Source: Soonwooa sp032062245 (GTDB lineage: Bacteria > Bacteroidota > Bacteroidia > Flavobacteriales > Weeksellaceae). Taken from it: a DNA stretch of 36,315 nt. Positions 1 to 9,700 of the stretch are shown here, piece by piece; the first letter of the stretch is position 1; every line of letters starts with the position of its first letter. The position numbers and the translations under genes are program-made. Location of the stretch: positions 1-36,315 of the forward strand of contig NZ_DAMBQF010000026.1 in assembly GCF_032062245.1 (NCBI RefSeq). Direction: 5' to 3'. Under the pieces are notes generated by a model. It saw only the letters and a program-made list of their open reading frames with translations. It searched no databases and had not been told where the DNA came from.

Positions 1-210
1 TTTACAATACAAAATGAGGGTATAATTCTGTCCAACGTTTGGGGAGACTTACAATTAAGCAAATTATTTAAACAAATCTTTAACTTAATAGCATGTATCA
101 CAAATCAAATTACTTAAAATAACTATAAAGCATTAATTCTGTTAGTCATATTAGAGTTAGTTTTAGAAACCAAAATAATTCAAAAATTAAAATCATAATA
201 TAATTCAACA
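1..210. other. AT-rich intergenic sequence at window edge
   Basis: I see no credible coding frame, RNA gene or repeat here. It is the downstream flank of the first secreted-protein gene, beyond its terminator. Confidence 0.5.
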
Positions 211-240
211 AAAAAATCCGACTTCGAAAGAAGTCGGATT
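211..240 (-). terminator. Rho-independent terminator of the first GEVED protein gene
   Basis: A 10-bp perfect stem (AATCCGACTT / AAGTCGGATT) closes a 6-nt loop. On the plus strand an A-run precedes it, which becomes a U-tract after the hairpin in the minus-strand transcript. It lies 24 bp beyond the stop codon of the 264-1841 gene. Confidence 0.8.
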
Positions 241-263
241 GTAGTATTTAAGAACCAATTAAA

Positions 264-1841
264 TTAGTCTTTAATTACCTTATTAGAAGTTGTTGTACCG
301 TCATTCATTTTGATAGTTACAACATAAACACCTTTTTTAAGATCTCCTAACTGTAATTCTTCTGCTGCAGCTAATGTTTTAACAGTTCTACCTGAAAGAT
401 CTGTAACAGTAACAGAATTTACATTCTTAACATCAGAAATTTTCAATACATCTTTGAATGGATTAGGATAAACAGATACTTTAGACTTGTTAACATCATT
501 AACAGCTAATTCCCCGAAAGCAATCATATAATCCTCAGCTTGTCCATTACCCATCTCACTACAAGCACTAACTAATGCTGGATGCATAGAAGTAGAAGAT
601 CCAGACATAAAGTTATACTTTACTCTCATTGTTTTATAACCTGCTGAAGTTCCTGGAGGTACTGTAATATTACCTGTTAAAATCATTGGATTATCTGCAA
701 CGTTAAACTTATGTACTTTCGTAGCTATTGTATTGAAGTAAGACTCACCTGCATCAGTGAAGTCACCATCGTTATTCCAGTCAATAAACACAGTTGTAGC
801 CCAGCCATTACCAGGATTACCATTTGTTGCTCCTTGTACTGTAATTGGTAATGAAGTTGTACCAGCAGGAACTGGAATAATCGTACTTCTAAAGTCTTCA
901 TAAGGCGTTACCGCTCCAGCAGTTGGTGATGAAGTTTTCGTAACCCCAGCAAATGTAACGGAAGAAATCGGGAATACATTAGTAGGCTGATTAGTTGTAA
1001 GTGGTCCACATACATTAACTCCAGAGTTTGTAGTAAATGTAATCTCTTGACATCCTGTAGCCTCTCCAATAGGATTAACAGGTACTACTTTCGCATAATA
1101 AGTTTTGTTTGCTAACAATGATACGTTAACCGTATTACCAGCAGCCGATACATTTTGATTATAAACATCCACTCCTCCAGGCGTAGTACCAACTGTAACC
1201 TTATAAGAAGCAGTGTTGGCTGTCGGTGTCCATTTTAATGTATTTGTTCCAGAAGGAATTACTGCTCCAGATGTAGGAGAAACAAAAGTAGTACAGCTTG
1301 GAACTGTTGTCGCAACCTCTTGTACAATTTTAATATCATCCACAAAAAAATTACCAGCACCTGATGTTCTTTGTACCCATACTCCCACTGCATTAATACC
1401 ATCTGGTGCTAAAACACCTGATGGAATAGTAGCAGTAACAGTTGTACATGATGTCATAGCATCTGTTGCTAAGGCAATAGGATCACCAATATACGAGATA
1501 TTCCATAAACCACTATCAACATCTTGAACAAAATATGCTAAACGAGCTGTACCAACTAGGCCTGCAGACTTTTTATAGCTAAAGCTTAAAGTGCCGCCCA
1601 TTCCATTACTTATTTGGCCAGTCTCATCCAACTGTACCATCCATCCAGTACTAGTTCGAGCAGCAGACAATGCCAACTGACCTCCAAAATCGCCATTACA
1701 AGCTGCAGCAGCCGTAACAGTACCATCACCGAATTGGCCATAATAACCATCAGCTGCATCTTCGAACGTTCCTGTGAAGTTGTATTGAGCATTTGCGCCA
1801 ATACCTAATGCCAAAAGGCAAGGAAATAGAATTTTTTTCAT
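264..1841 (-). CDS. Secreted Fn3/GEVED-domain protein with T9SS type A sorting tail
   Basis: A 525-aa predicted exported protein. Residues 1-19 (MKKILFPCLLALGIGANAQ) form a signal peptide with a cleavage-like ANAQ end. Residues about 20-175 are a beta-rich, jelly-roll-like domain ending in FFVDDIKI, similar in layout to choice-of-anchor or cleaved-adhesin domains. A fibronectin type III-like module follows (about 180-272), then a GEVED domain (about 315-445) with the hallmark FIDWNNDGDF and the GQAEDY motif that gives the family its name. The last 75 residues (VSVYPNPFKDVLKI...KGVYVVTIK) are a type A C-terminal sorting domain, the signal for T9SS secretion and surface attachment. Ligand or substrate is not evident. 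It is one of three tandem paralogs, each with its own promoter and terminator, so they are probably separate transcripts. Adhesion or surface polymer binding is inference only. Confidence 0.88.
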   Translation of the reverse strand: MKKILFPCLLALGIGANAQYNFTGTFEDAADGYYGQFGDGTVTAAAACNGDFGGQLALSAARTSTGWMVQLDETGQISNGMGGTLSFSYKKSAGLVGTARLAYFVQDVDSGLWNISYIGDPIALATDAMTSCTTVTATIPSGVLAPDGINAVGVWVQRTSGAGNFFVDDIKIVQEVATTVPSCTTFVSPTSGAVIPSGTNTLKWTPTANTASYKVTVGTTPGGVDVYNQNVSAAGNTVNVSLLANKTYYAKVVPVNPIGEATGCQEITFTTNSGVNVCGPLTTNQPTNVFPISSVTFAGVTKTSSPTAGAVTPYEDFRSTIIPVPAGTTSLPITVQGATNGNPGNGWATTVFIDWNNDGDFTDAGESYFNTIATKVHKFNVADNPMILTGNITVPPGTSAGYKTMRVKYNFMSGSSTSMHPALVSACSEMGNGQAEDYMIAFGELAVNDVNKSKVSVYPNPFKDVLKISDVKNVNSVTVTDLSGRTVKTLAAAEELQLGDLKKGVYVVTIKMNDGTTTSNKVIKD

Positions 1842-1866
1842 ATTAATATAATATTTATCAGTTCAA

Positions 1867-1897
1867 CAAAACTATATATTTAATTTCAATCAAGCAA
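1867..1897 (-). promoter_or_regulatory. Bacteroidota-type promoter of the first GEVED protein gene
   Basis: On the minus strand TAGTTTTG (1867-1874) fits the -7 consensus TAnnTTTG, and TTG (1895-1897) lies 20 nt upstream, in the range expected for the -33 element. The predicted start site gives a 5' leader of about 20 nt before the ATG at 1841. Confidence 0.6.
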
Positions 1898-1989
1898 ACA
1901 ATATTTTATTTTATTCTTAAATAATAGGCATATATATAATTATATTTAATAAAAAAGTATTTGATACACACCCTTATAAAACAATAAAA

Positions 1990-2013
1990 AGCCGACTTCT
2001 TTCGAAATCGGCT
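1990..2013 (-). terminator. Terminator of the second GEVED protein gene
   Basis: The stem AGCCGA / TCGGCT has additional inner pairs and is preceded on the plus strand by an A-run (a U-tract in the minus transcript). It sits 24 bp past the stop of the 2037-3635 gene. Confidence 0.65.
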
Positions 2014-2036
2014 CATAATATTTAAGTCTTACAAAA

Positions 2037-3635
2037 TTATTCTTTAATAACTTTAGTTGCTTTCACTTCACCATTAGAATACTTAATGTTAACAATATAA
2101 ACACCTTTATTCAAATGTGATAAGTTAAGCTCTGTTGCTGGCTTAAGCTCTGCAACCGTTCTTCCTGAGATATCGGAAACGATTACAGAAGTCGCATCTT
2201 TAACATCAGAAATTTTCAACACATCTTTGAATGGATTAGGATACACTGAAACATTTAACTTGTTGATATCATTAACTGCCATTGTAGGAGACTTGTAGTT
2301 GATAGTATAATCTTCAACTTGACCATTTGACATATCAGCACAAGCAGTAGTTAAAGGACTATTTATAGTTATTCCAGAAAAATTATACTTGACTCTCATT
2401 CTCTTAGTACCCAACGAAGTACCACTTGGAATCGCAATATTTCCTGTCAACGTAACTATTCCATTAGCATCAGGTGTGGTCGATCTTATCATGGTAGACG
2501 TTGTATTAAAGTAAGATTCTCCAGCATCTCCAAAATCACCATCATTGTTCCAATCTATAAACACAGACATCGCCCAACCATTTGTAGTACCTCCATTTGT
2601 CATACCACGAACTGTTATTGGCAATGCTGTAACAGTATTTTCCACAGGAATAATAACACTGGTAAAATCTTCATTCACCGCAAAAGATCCAATGTTAGTT
2701 GCTGATGCATCAGAAGCATTATTTACAGTACTTAGAGCAACAGATTTAATAGGTGCTATAGCAGTTGGTGAATTAGAAAAAAATGGTCCACAATAAGGAG
2801 CATAAGGATTTGCCCCAGTTGTAAACATAGTCTCTGTACAACCTGTCGCAGACCCAACATCATTTAGAGGCACAATTTTAAGATAATAAGGCGTATTAGC
2901 ATTTAATGGTGGATTGTTCCCTAACGAAGCGCCAGAGGTAGCCGTAACACCGTTCAATATGTCATATGATCCACTAGATGTACCTAAATATACCTTATAA
3001 CCAGACGCACCAGCGGCATCAGGCCATGTAAAAGTAGGTCGCACAGAATATCCTGTTGCACCATCTGCTGGTGTTGTTGCTGTAACACAATTTGGAACGG
3101 TAGTTGGTGCAGTATCATTAACAATCGTATCGAACATCAAGTACCATTGATTAGTATCCGTAGCTCTAAACCCAACATATATCGTCTGTCCAACGTAAGG
3201 TGTTAAGTCCAAAGTCACTTTTGTCCATGCACTAGTCGCCTTGGATGTCGCTTTCAAAGTTGTGGTAAATGCTGCTGCTGTTGCGGTAGTATTAGACAGC
3301 ATTACGCTGTAATTTTCTGTAAAAGCAGACGAAAAACTTGCAACATAATAACTAATCCTATCATTAACACCTGCCTGTACCGTAATAGCTGGTGTAACCA
3401 AATAATCATCGTGCGCAGTAGAACCATATGTTATTCGTGCAACATTGCTTCCAGATTGTGCAGCAGTAACATTTCCACCTGCAGGAACTGCTCCTATAAC
3501 AAAACCATTAGCATCACCACCATTAATAACAGTCCATCCTGAAGGTAAAGTAGCGCTATTATCAAAATTCTGAATCCATTGTGCATTTGCCCCAAGTCCT
3601 AAAACAAGTAAGCTAGAAAGTAAAATTTTTTTCAT
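2037..3635 (-). CDS. Secreted choice-of-anchor-J-like/Fn3/GEVED protein with T9SS sorting tail
   Basis: A 532-aa exported protein. Residues 1-19 (MKKILLSSLLVLGLGANAQ) are a signal peptide. Residues about 20-175 resemble the cleaved-adhesin/choice-of-anchor J fold (WIQNFDNSATLPSGWTVIN at the start, a YLMFDTI strand near the end). An Fn3-like module spans about 180-273. A GEVED domain (about 300-450) carries FIDWNNDGDF and GQVEDY. The C-terminal 75 residues are a type A sorting domain (VSVYPNPFKDVLKISDVKD) whose tail is almost identical to that of the next gene. Anchor-J modules occur in adhesins and haemagglutinins of Bacteroidota, but no catalytic motif is visible here. The product is probably transported by the T9SS to the cell surface or medium. 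Confidence 0.88.
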   Translation of the reverse strand: MKKILLSSLLVLGLGANAQWIQNFDNSATLPSGWTVINGGDANGFVIGAVPAGGNVTAAQSGSNVARITYGSTAHDDYLVTPAITVQAGVNDRISYYVASFSSAFTENYSVMLSNTTATAAAFTTTLKATSKATSAWTKVTLDLTPYVGQTIYVGFRATDTNQWYLMFDTIVNDTAPTTVPNCVTATTPADGATGYSVRPTFTWPDAAGASGYKVYLGTSSGSYDILNGVTATSGASLGNNPPLNANTPYYLKIVPLNDVGSATGCTETMFTTGANPYAPYCGPFFSNSPTAIAPIKSVALSTVNNASDASATNIGSFAVNEDFTSVIIPVENTVTALPITVRGMTNGGTTNGWAMSVFIDWNNDGDFGDAGESYFNTTSTMIRSTTPDANGIVTLTGNIAIPSGTSLGTKRMRVKYNFSGITINSPLTTACADMSNGQVEDYTINYKSPTMAVNDINKLNVSVYPNPFKDVLKISDVKDATSVIVSDISGRTVAELKPATELNLSHLNKGVYIVNIKYSNGEVKATKVIKE

Positions 3636-3660
3636 AATTATTTAATTTAAATTGTCATTT

Positions 3661-3690
3661 CAAAAATATTACTTTACACAACAAAAACAA
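3661..3690 (-). promoter_or_regulatory. Bacteroidota-type promoter of the second GEVED protein gene
   Basis: On the minus strand TATTTTTG (3661-3668) matches TAnnTTTG and TTG (3688-3690) lies 19 nt upstream. The start codon is at 3635, giving a leader of about 20 nt, much as in the first paralog. Confidence 0.6.
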
Positions 3691-4192
3691 TATTTAACTA
3701 ATAAAAAAACATATTAAATATTAAAAAATTCAACACAAACCAATGATACTCGCATTTTAACACTTATTAAAAAAAAATTAAATAATATAAAATCTACAAC
3801 AAAAATATATAACAGATAAATAATTCTTAAAAAACACAATATTATACAAAAAATATCTCACTCATTTTCAGAACTTAATATCCAAAAACACCTTTAAGAA
3901 GATTTCGTGATTCAAAAAAAACATCATCCAAACCGAATTTACCCTTCTATGATCTATTTTTTCAACAAATACACACAACAAAGCAATTATAAAATGTGAT
4001 ACAAGACATTATAAATCGACAACACATTTTCCCCAAAAATAAAGCCAATACATGTAACAATTAAGAGACGGTCAAACCCACATCAAAGCCTTTAAAAATG
4101 AAGAAAATCCTAACAAATACAGCGCCAATACGATCAAAATAAAGAAAACAAATCTCGATTCTAAAACCTAGAAGACAAATATCATCAACAAA
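3691..4192. other. AT-rich intergenic region, no gene seen
   Basis: About 500 bp of very AT-rich sequence between two tandem paralogs. No reading frame with a protein-like composition, no RNA gene and no repeat were recognised. Confidence 0.5.
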
Positions 4193-4195
4193 AAA

Positions 4196-4220
4196 AGCCG
4201 ACTTCCAAGGAAGTCAGCTC
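4196..4220 (-). terminator. Terminator of the third GEVED protein gene
   Basis: The hairpin core ACTTCC / GGAAGT extends to an outer AGCCG/CAGCT stem with one mismatch. An A-run precedes it on the plus strand (a U-tract in the minus transcript). It lies 23 bp beyond the stop at 4243. Confidence 0.7.
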
Positions 4221-4242
4221 ATAACATTTAAGTCTTATAAAA

Positions 4243-6150
4243 TTATTCTTTAATAACTTTAGTAGATTTTACTTCACCATGAGAATACTTAACGTTTACA
4301 ATATAAACACCTTTATTCAAATGTGATAAGTTAAGCTCTGCAGCCGGCTTAAGCTCTGCAACCATTCTTCCTGAAAGATCAGAAACAATTACAGATACTG
4401 CATCTTTAACATCAGAAATCTTTAAAACATCTTTGAAAGGATTAGGATATACTGACAGATTAGCTTTGTTAATGTCGTTAACAGCCAAAGTACCTGGCTG
4501 TACAACTTTAATAGTATAATCTTCCGCTTGTCCATAAGTCACACCTGTATTACCACAAGCATTTGACATGTTAGCTAAAGCCGAAGCTGATGGCGCCGAA
4601 GCAGAACCATATACCGCCTTTATTCTCATACGCGTATTACCTAAAGCAGCGTTAGCAGGCACAACAAAATTTGTCGTGACAATCTTAGATGCATCTATTC
4701 CATTACTACCTGGATTAGCAAAGTAAGGAGCTGCTGTAAAATATTTTTCTCCAGCATCATCAAAATCTCCATCTTGATTCCAATCTACAAATACAGTATA
4801 ATAATGCTTAAGACCCGTAGAATTTGAGTTTACACTAATAGTAGATGTAGCACCTTGTTCTACTAAGAATACTTTCGATACAAAATTCTCATGTCCTTGT
4901 GCTGTTGTTGCAGCTGTTGAGCTGTTTTCTGTATTATATTTAAAGTTCACATATGTAATAGGCTCCACTGTGTAACCTCCAACAGCACCACAATATGGAT
5001 TAAGAGATGCCATAGTTTTAAATGATCTCACTTCACAATTAGCAGCAGAACCATCAGTATTCTTTGGTACAATCTTCCAATAATAAGTTGTGTCAGCAGT
5101 AGTGCCAGTAATATTAATACTTGTTGCAGTTGCCGTAGCAGTACCTAAAAGTTGTAAACTACTTGCACTAGCTCCTAAATATACATCATAACCAGTTATG
5201 GTACCAGCTGGCTTAGTCCACTTAATCGGTGTCGTGCCGTAAATGATATCTGTAGCTTCATTAATTGGACTAACCAAAGGTGCACAATCTAGCATTACTG
5301 GTGCTTTCGTGGTAAACGAAAACTCTGTACAAGCTGTAGCCTCTCCAATTGCATTCTTAGAAACAACTCTCCAATAATAAGTCGTTAATGGCGTTAAACC
5401 AGTAAGAGCTACCGAGGTTGACGTAACATTCTTATATAAAGTAGTCGGATTAGGCGTAGTACCCATATAAACATCATAACTATCAGCAGAAGCACCAACT
5501 CCAGCCGTCCAAGATAATGTAGGATTAACTGCAACACCAGTACTAGCATTAGCAGGCGCTGTAAGTGTCGGACAATTAGGTGCCACAGTATCAGGTGATT
5601 TAACAACAACATCATCAATCAAGATAAAATCCATGTCTGTTGAATTATGGTGTCTAAACGCAACATAAACAACCTGACCAGCTAAACTACTAAGATCCAA
5701 TGTTCGAGTATATTGAGTTCCTAGATTGGCAGGATCATCATAGGTCTCAGAAAACGTAACTGGTGATGCACTTAATGCGGCAATCGTTTTATCGGTCGCA
5801 GCATATACTGAGTAATGCTCTTTATCCCAACTTTCTGCAGCTGCTCTAACAGTCCACTTTAAGGTTACTGTACCTGTTACATTAGTTAAGTCAATCGCCG
5901 GTGTAACAGCCCAGTTATCTGGTGTTAAAGGATTTGTTTGCCAAGATCTAGAAATTAACCCATAAGGTGTCGCAGGATTACCAGAACTATCATTAATCAC
6001 AAATGTATCACCCCAATTTTTGCCGTCGCCGTCAGCATCATAACGCGTCCAGTCAGTAATATTTGAGTTGTTAAAATCGGCAGAGAAATACGTTTGCGCG
6101 TTCGCTCCCAGTCCTAGCGCTAGAAAACTCGAAAGTAAAATTTTCTTCAT
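4243..6150 (-). CDS. Secreted anchor-J-like/double-Fn3/GEVED protein with T9SS sorting tail
   Basis: The 635-aa largest member of the tandem trio. Signal peptide 1-19 (MKKILLSSFLALGLGANAQ). Residues about 20-187 are a choice-of-anchor J/cleaved-adhesin-like domain (YFSADFNNSNITDWTRYDAD; FILIDDVVV at its end). Two Fn3-like modules follow (about 190-282 and 288-382), each ending with TTYYWRVV or TTYYWKIVP strands. A GEVED domain (about 385-550) has FVDWNQDGDF and GQAEDYTI. A type A sorting domain ends the protein (LSVYPNPFKDVLKISDVKD). The extra Fn3 unit is the main difference from its neighbours and suggests growth by module duplication. Upstream, TATTTTAG with TTG 19 nt away (about 6175-6204) is a near-consensus promoter. 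The molecular ligand is unknown. Confidence 0.88.
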   Translation of the reverse strand: MKKILLSSFLALGLGANAQTYFSADFNNSNITDWTRYDADGDGKNWGDTFVINDSSGNPATPYGLISRSWQTNPLTPDNWAVTPAIDLTNVTGTVTLKWTVRAAAESWDKEHYSVYAATDKTIAALSASPVTFSETYDDPANLGTQYTRTLDLSSLAGQVVYVAFRHHNSTDMDFILIDDVVVKSPDTVAPNCPTLTAPANASTGVAVNPTLSWTAGVGASADSYDVYMGTTPNPTTLYKNVTSTSVALTGLTPLTTYYWRVVSKNAIGEATACTEFSFTTKAPVMLDCAPLVSPINEATDIIYGTTPIKWTKPAGTITGYDVYLGASASSLQLLGTATATATSINITGTTADTTYYWKIVPKNTDGSAANCEVRSFKTMASLNPYCGAVGGYTVEPITYVNFKYNTENSSTAATTAQGHENFVSKVFLVEQGATSTISVNSNSTGLKHYYTVFVDWNQDGDFDDAGEKYFTAAPYFANPGSNGIDASKIVTTNFVVPANAALGNTRMRIKAVYGSASAPSASALANMSNACGNTGVTYGQAEDYTIKVVQPGTLAVNDINKANLSVYPNPFKDVLKISDVKDAVSVIVSDLSGRMVAELKPAAELNLSHLNKGVYIVNVKYSHGEVKSTKVIKE

Positions 6151-6522
6151 AAAATATAAATTAAGTTATCGCCCCTAAAATATCATTTTAATAACAAAAA
6201 CCAAATATTTATTAATTGAAAAACCTCCACACAACACAAAAAACAATCTTACAACAACTTAAAATAAAGATATTAACAATTTTATAAAAATAAAGCAATA
6301 ATATTAAATCTATATAATTAAAACATTATTAGTGAAAATATCTCAAAAACAGGACATACAAAGTGAAACAATCTGCTGATTTTATGGCTTAATTTTTAAA
6401 TTTTACCAAAAATTCAAGGCAAAAGCTATACTTTTAAAAATTTCGAAAGTTTTTATTCAGAATTTGGATAAAAAACACCCATCCTAAAATTTGGATTAGT
6501 AATTGACTTTCTGCGCGGAATC
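6151..6522. other. AT-rich intergenic region, no gene seen
   Basis: Apart from the near-consensus promoter of the third GEVED gene at about 6175-6204, I see no gene or structured element before the dispersed repeat begins. Confidence 0.5.
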
Positions 6523-6714
6523 TCGCGTGAGGGATCGACGTGGAAATCCTTTGGCTTGGAGTGAGGCGGCGGAGCGTAGCGGAGCCGTCCGAGCGACAAG
6601 CTCAAAGATTGCAACAAAGAGCCCGACCCGAGGATTTTGAGAAAAGAAAAAGCCTCATAGGTTTCTAAGAACCTATGAGGCTTTAGTCAAGGCAAAATAC
6701 GAGGGGCACGCCCA
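6523..6714. repeat. Dispersed palindromic intergenic repeat, copy A
   Basis: This roughly 190-bp element shares a series of blocks, in the same order and orientation, with a second copy at 26365-26542. The blocks are TCGCGTGAGGG at the left, a GC-rich GGCGG..GAGCG..AGC segment, ACAAAGA..CCGACCC, the palindrome CCTCATAGGTT/AACCTATGAGG, and GGGGCACGCCCA at the right. Sequence between the blocks is diverged. It is far richer in G+C than its surroundings. It ends 25 bp from the dnaE stop codon. No coding capacity or terminal inverted repeat is seen, so the mobility mechanism is unknown. Confidence 0.7.
6651..6682 (-). terminator. Terminator of dnaE, embedded in dispersed repeat A
   Basis: A 13-bp perfect stem (AGCCTCATAGGTT / AACCTATGAGGCT) closes a 6-nt loop. 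On the minus strand it is followed by a T-rich tract (TTTTTCTTTT), so it should end the dnaE transcript about 60 bp past the stop. Confidence 0.8.
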
Positions 6715-6739
6715 AATATTTTTAACCGAGATTTATGCT

Positions 6740-9700
6740 TTAGTTTAGGAAAACTTCGTAATTGTTGACATCGTGGATAATGCTGAGCAATTCGTCGTTA
6801 ATCTTGATGCGATGCTGCATAGACACCAATTCTATAACGCTATTATCTTCGGGATTTTTGACACAGAAGCTTAACTTTTGGTCACCATAATCGTGTCCCA
6901 AAAACGAATTTTTGAAAAAGTCTATATCAGTCTGACGAAGACTGTCGAGACTCACAACCACAGACATACTTTTTGCAAACTTGTCGAAAGCTTCCTTCAA
7001 TTCGATAACGTCATTAACATTGACGAAAACTCGACCGTCTTTAACTTGCGCAAATTTTATCTTTAAAATAACAAAACGTTGAACTTCTAACTTCTCTTTT
7101 AACTTCATATAATCGCGGTCGCCCAAACGGAAAGAATACGATCCGGTGTAATCTTCCAACGTGACAAACGCAACCTTCTCACCACTTCTAAAACCTTCCT
7201 GCACACGATATTCGGTGATTAATCCAGCAACTGAATATTCTTTACCAGTCTCTTTATCACGGTTGCGCCAATCTTTTTTGTCTTGTTCTGGCTTTGCTAG
7301 TTTTGGAAAAACATTGTCTTTAAAATAATCCAACTCATCCAGATTAAAGAAGTTAAAACTTCCTTTTGGTTCGGCATTTTTAGTTGAAGCTTCCACCAAT
7401 TCGGATTCGCCATCGTGATCTTCAACATCGATTTCAAAATCGATTTCTTCAACCTCATCTTTGTCATCTTCTGCAGCCAACAAAGCTGGATTCTCTTGCG
7501 GAACATCGTCATTTTGACTTTCCAACACTGCTTTTTTCGACAACACACCTTTGATAAACTGAAACTGATATTTGAATTCGTCCAAAGGATGCGCCGACAG
7601 ATAGAATCCAATACTTTCTTTTTCCTTATTCAGCGTGTGCATATTTGGCCACTCCGCACAAGGAAGAAGCTTTGGTTGTTTTATTTTAACCTCATCTGCA
7701 AAATCCGCAAATAAGGAATTTTCCATTTCGTTTTGACTTTCTTGGAAGCTTTGTCCATAACGCAATAACTTTTCAAGATTTGTTTTTCCTGCTTGGTCAA
7801 TATCAAAATATTGTCCACGATGATAATTGTCAACACCATCAAAAGCACCTGCAATTACCAAACTTTCTGCCACTCTTTTGTTAATTTGTGACGCTGGTAC
7901 ACGCTCGAAAAAGTCATATATATTTTTGAATTTTCCTTCTTGTCGCGTGGCACAAATAGCTTCACTTGGCCCTTCTCCAATTCCTTTAATAGCACCTAGA
8001 CCAAAACGAATTTGCCCCTTTTCGTTTACCGCAAATTTGTATTGCGATTCGTTAACATCTGGTCCCAAAACGTCAACACCCATCGCCTTACAATCTTCCA
8101 TGAACATCGTGATTTGCTCGGTATTGTTAATGTTATTACTCATTACACTTGCCATATATTCAGCGGGATAATTGGCTTTAAGATAAGCAGTTTGATAAGC
8201 GATAAAGGCATAACAAGTTGAGTGCGATTTGTTAAAAGCGTATTCTGCAAAGGCTTTCCAGTCATTCCATATTTTCTCCAAACGTCCTTCATCAAGATTA
8301 TTCTTGCGTCCACCTTCGATAAATTTTGGATACATCTTATTAAGAACATCGATTTGTTTTTTACCCATCGCCTTTCTCAAAGTATCAGCTTCACCTTTAG
8401 TAAAATTCGCCAACTTCTGTGACAGCAACATTACCTGTTCTTGGTAAACAGTAATTCCGTAGGTTTCCTTTAAGTATTCTTCGGTTTCGGGTAAATCATA
8501 AACAATCTCCTCAATGCCGTGTTTACGGTTAATAAAGTTTGGAATGTATTTAATAGGACCTGGACGATACAAGGCGTTCATTGCGATAAGATCGGCAAAA
8601 ACTGTAGGTTTCAGCTCGCGCATATATTTTTGCATCCCTGGACTTTCGTATTGGAAAATCCCAATCGTTCGACCTTCCTTAAATAGTTGATAAGTTTTGG
8701 CATCATCCAACGGAATCAAATCTGGATCGATATCGATATCATAACGTTGTTTCACCAACTTAAGGGCATCTTTAATAATCGTCAAGGTTCGAAGTCCTAA
8801 GAAGTCCATCTTCAAAAGTCCTGCACTTTCCGCAACGGAGTTGTCAAACTGAGATACCAAAATATCAGCGTCTTTCGCGGCAATGGTCACTGGCACAAGG
8901 TTACTAACATCTTCTGGCGTAATAATTACCCCACAAGCGTGGATTCCCGTGTTACGAACGCAACCTTCCATCTTTTTGGCACTCGCTAAAACTTGGTAAC
9001 GATCATCATTAGGATCATCCAAAACCATTTTCATCTCGTCCACCAAAAGTTGTTCTTCTGGTTTCAGTTTATCATATTTTGAAAGGGCTTTTGCAATGTT
9101 CATCCCTGGTATTGACGGAATTAATTTTGCAATATTATTGGTATCTGGAATTGGCAAATCCAAAACTCTTCCAGCATCTTTAATCGCAGACTTCCCTCCC
9201 AAAATGGAATACGTGATAATCTGTGCAACCTGCGTTTTACCATATTTTTCAACAACCCATTTGATAATTTTATCTCGACCTTCATCATCAAAGTCAATAT
9301 CAATATCGGGCATCGAAACCCTTTCTGGATTTAGGAAACGCTCAAAAAGCAAATCATATTTAATCGGGTCAACATTAGTGATTCCAATACAATAAGCTAC
9401 TGCTGAACCTGCTGCTGAACCACGACCAGGACCAACCCAAACACCCATATTTCGGGCTTCGTTACAGAAATCTTGTACAATCAAAAAGTAACCTGGATAA
9501 CCCGTATTTGCAATAACATCCAATTCAAAATCGAGACGTTCTTTAATCTCGTCGGTGATGCCTGTTTCTACATAACGTTTTTTTGCACCTTCATAAGTTA
9601 AATGCGTCAAATACGCCATCTCACCACGTTTGCCGCCATCTACATCATCTTCAGGATGGATAAACTGCTCAGGAATATCAAACTTCGGAAGCAAAACATC

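Noticed and set aside
4098..4142. Short plus-strand frame beginning MKKILTNT
   Set aside because: It only mimics the start of a signal peptide for 14 codons and has no hydrophobic core.
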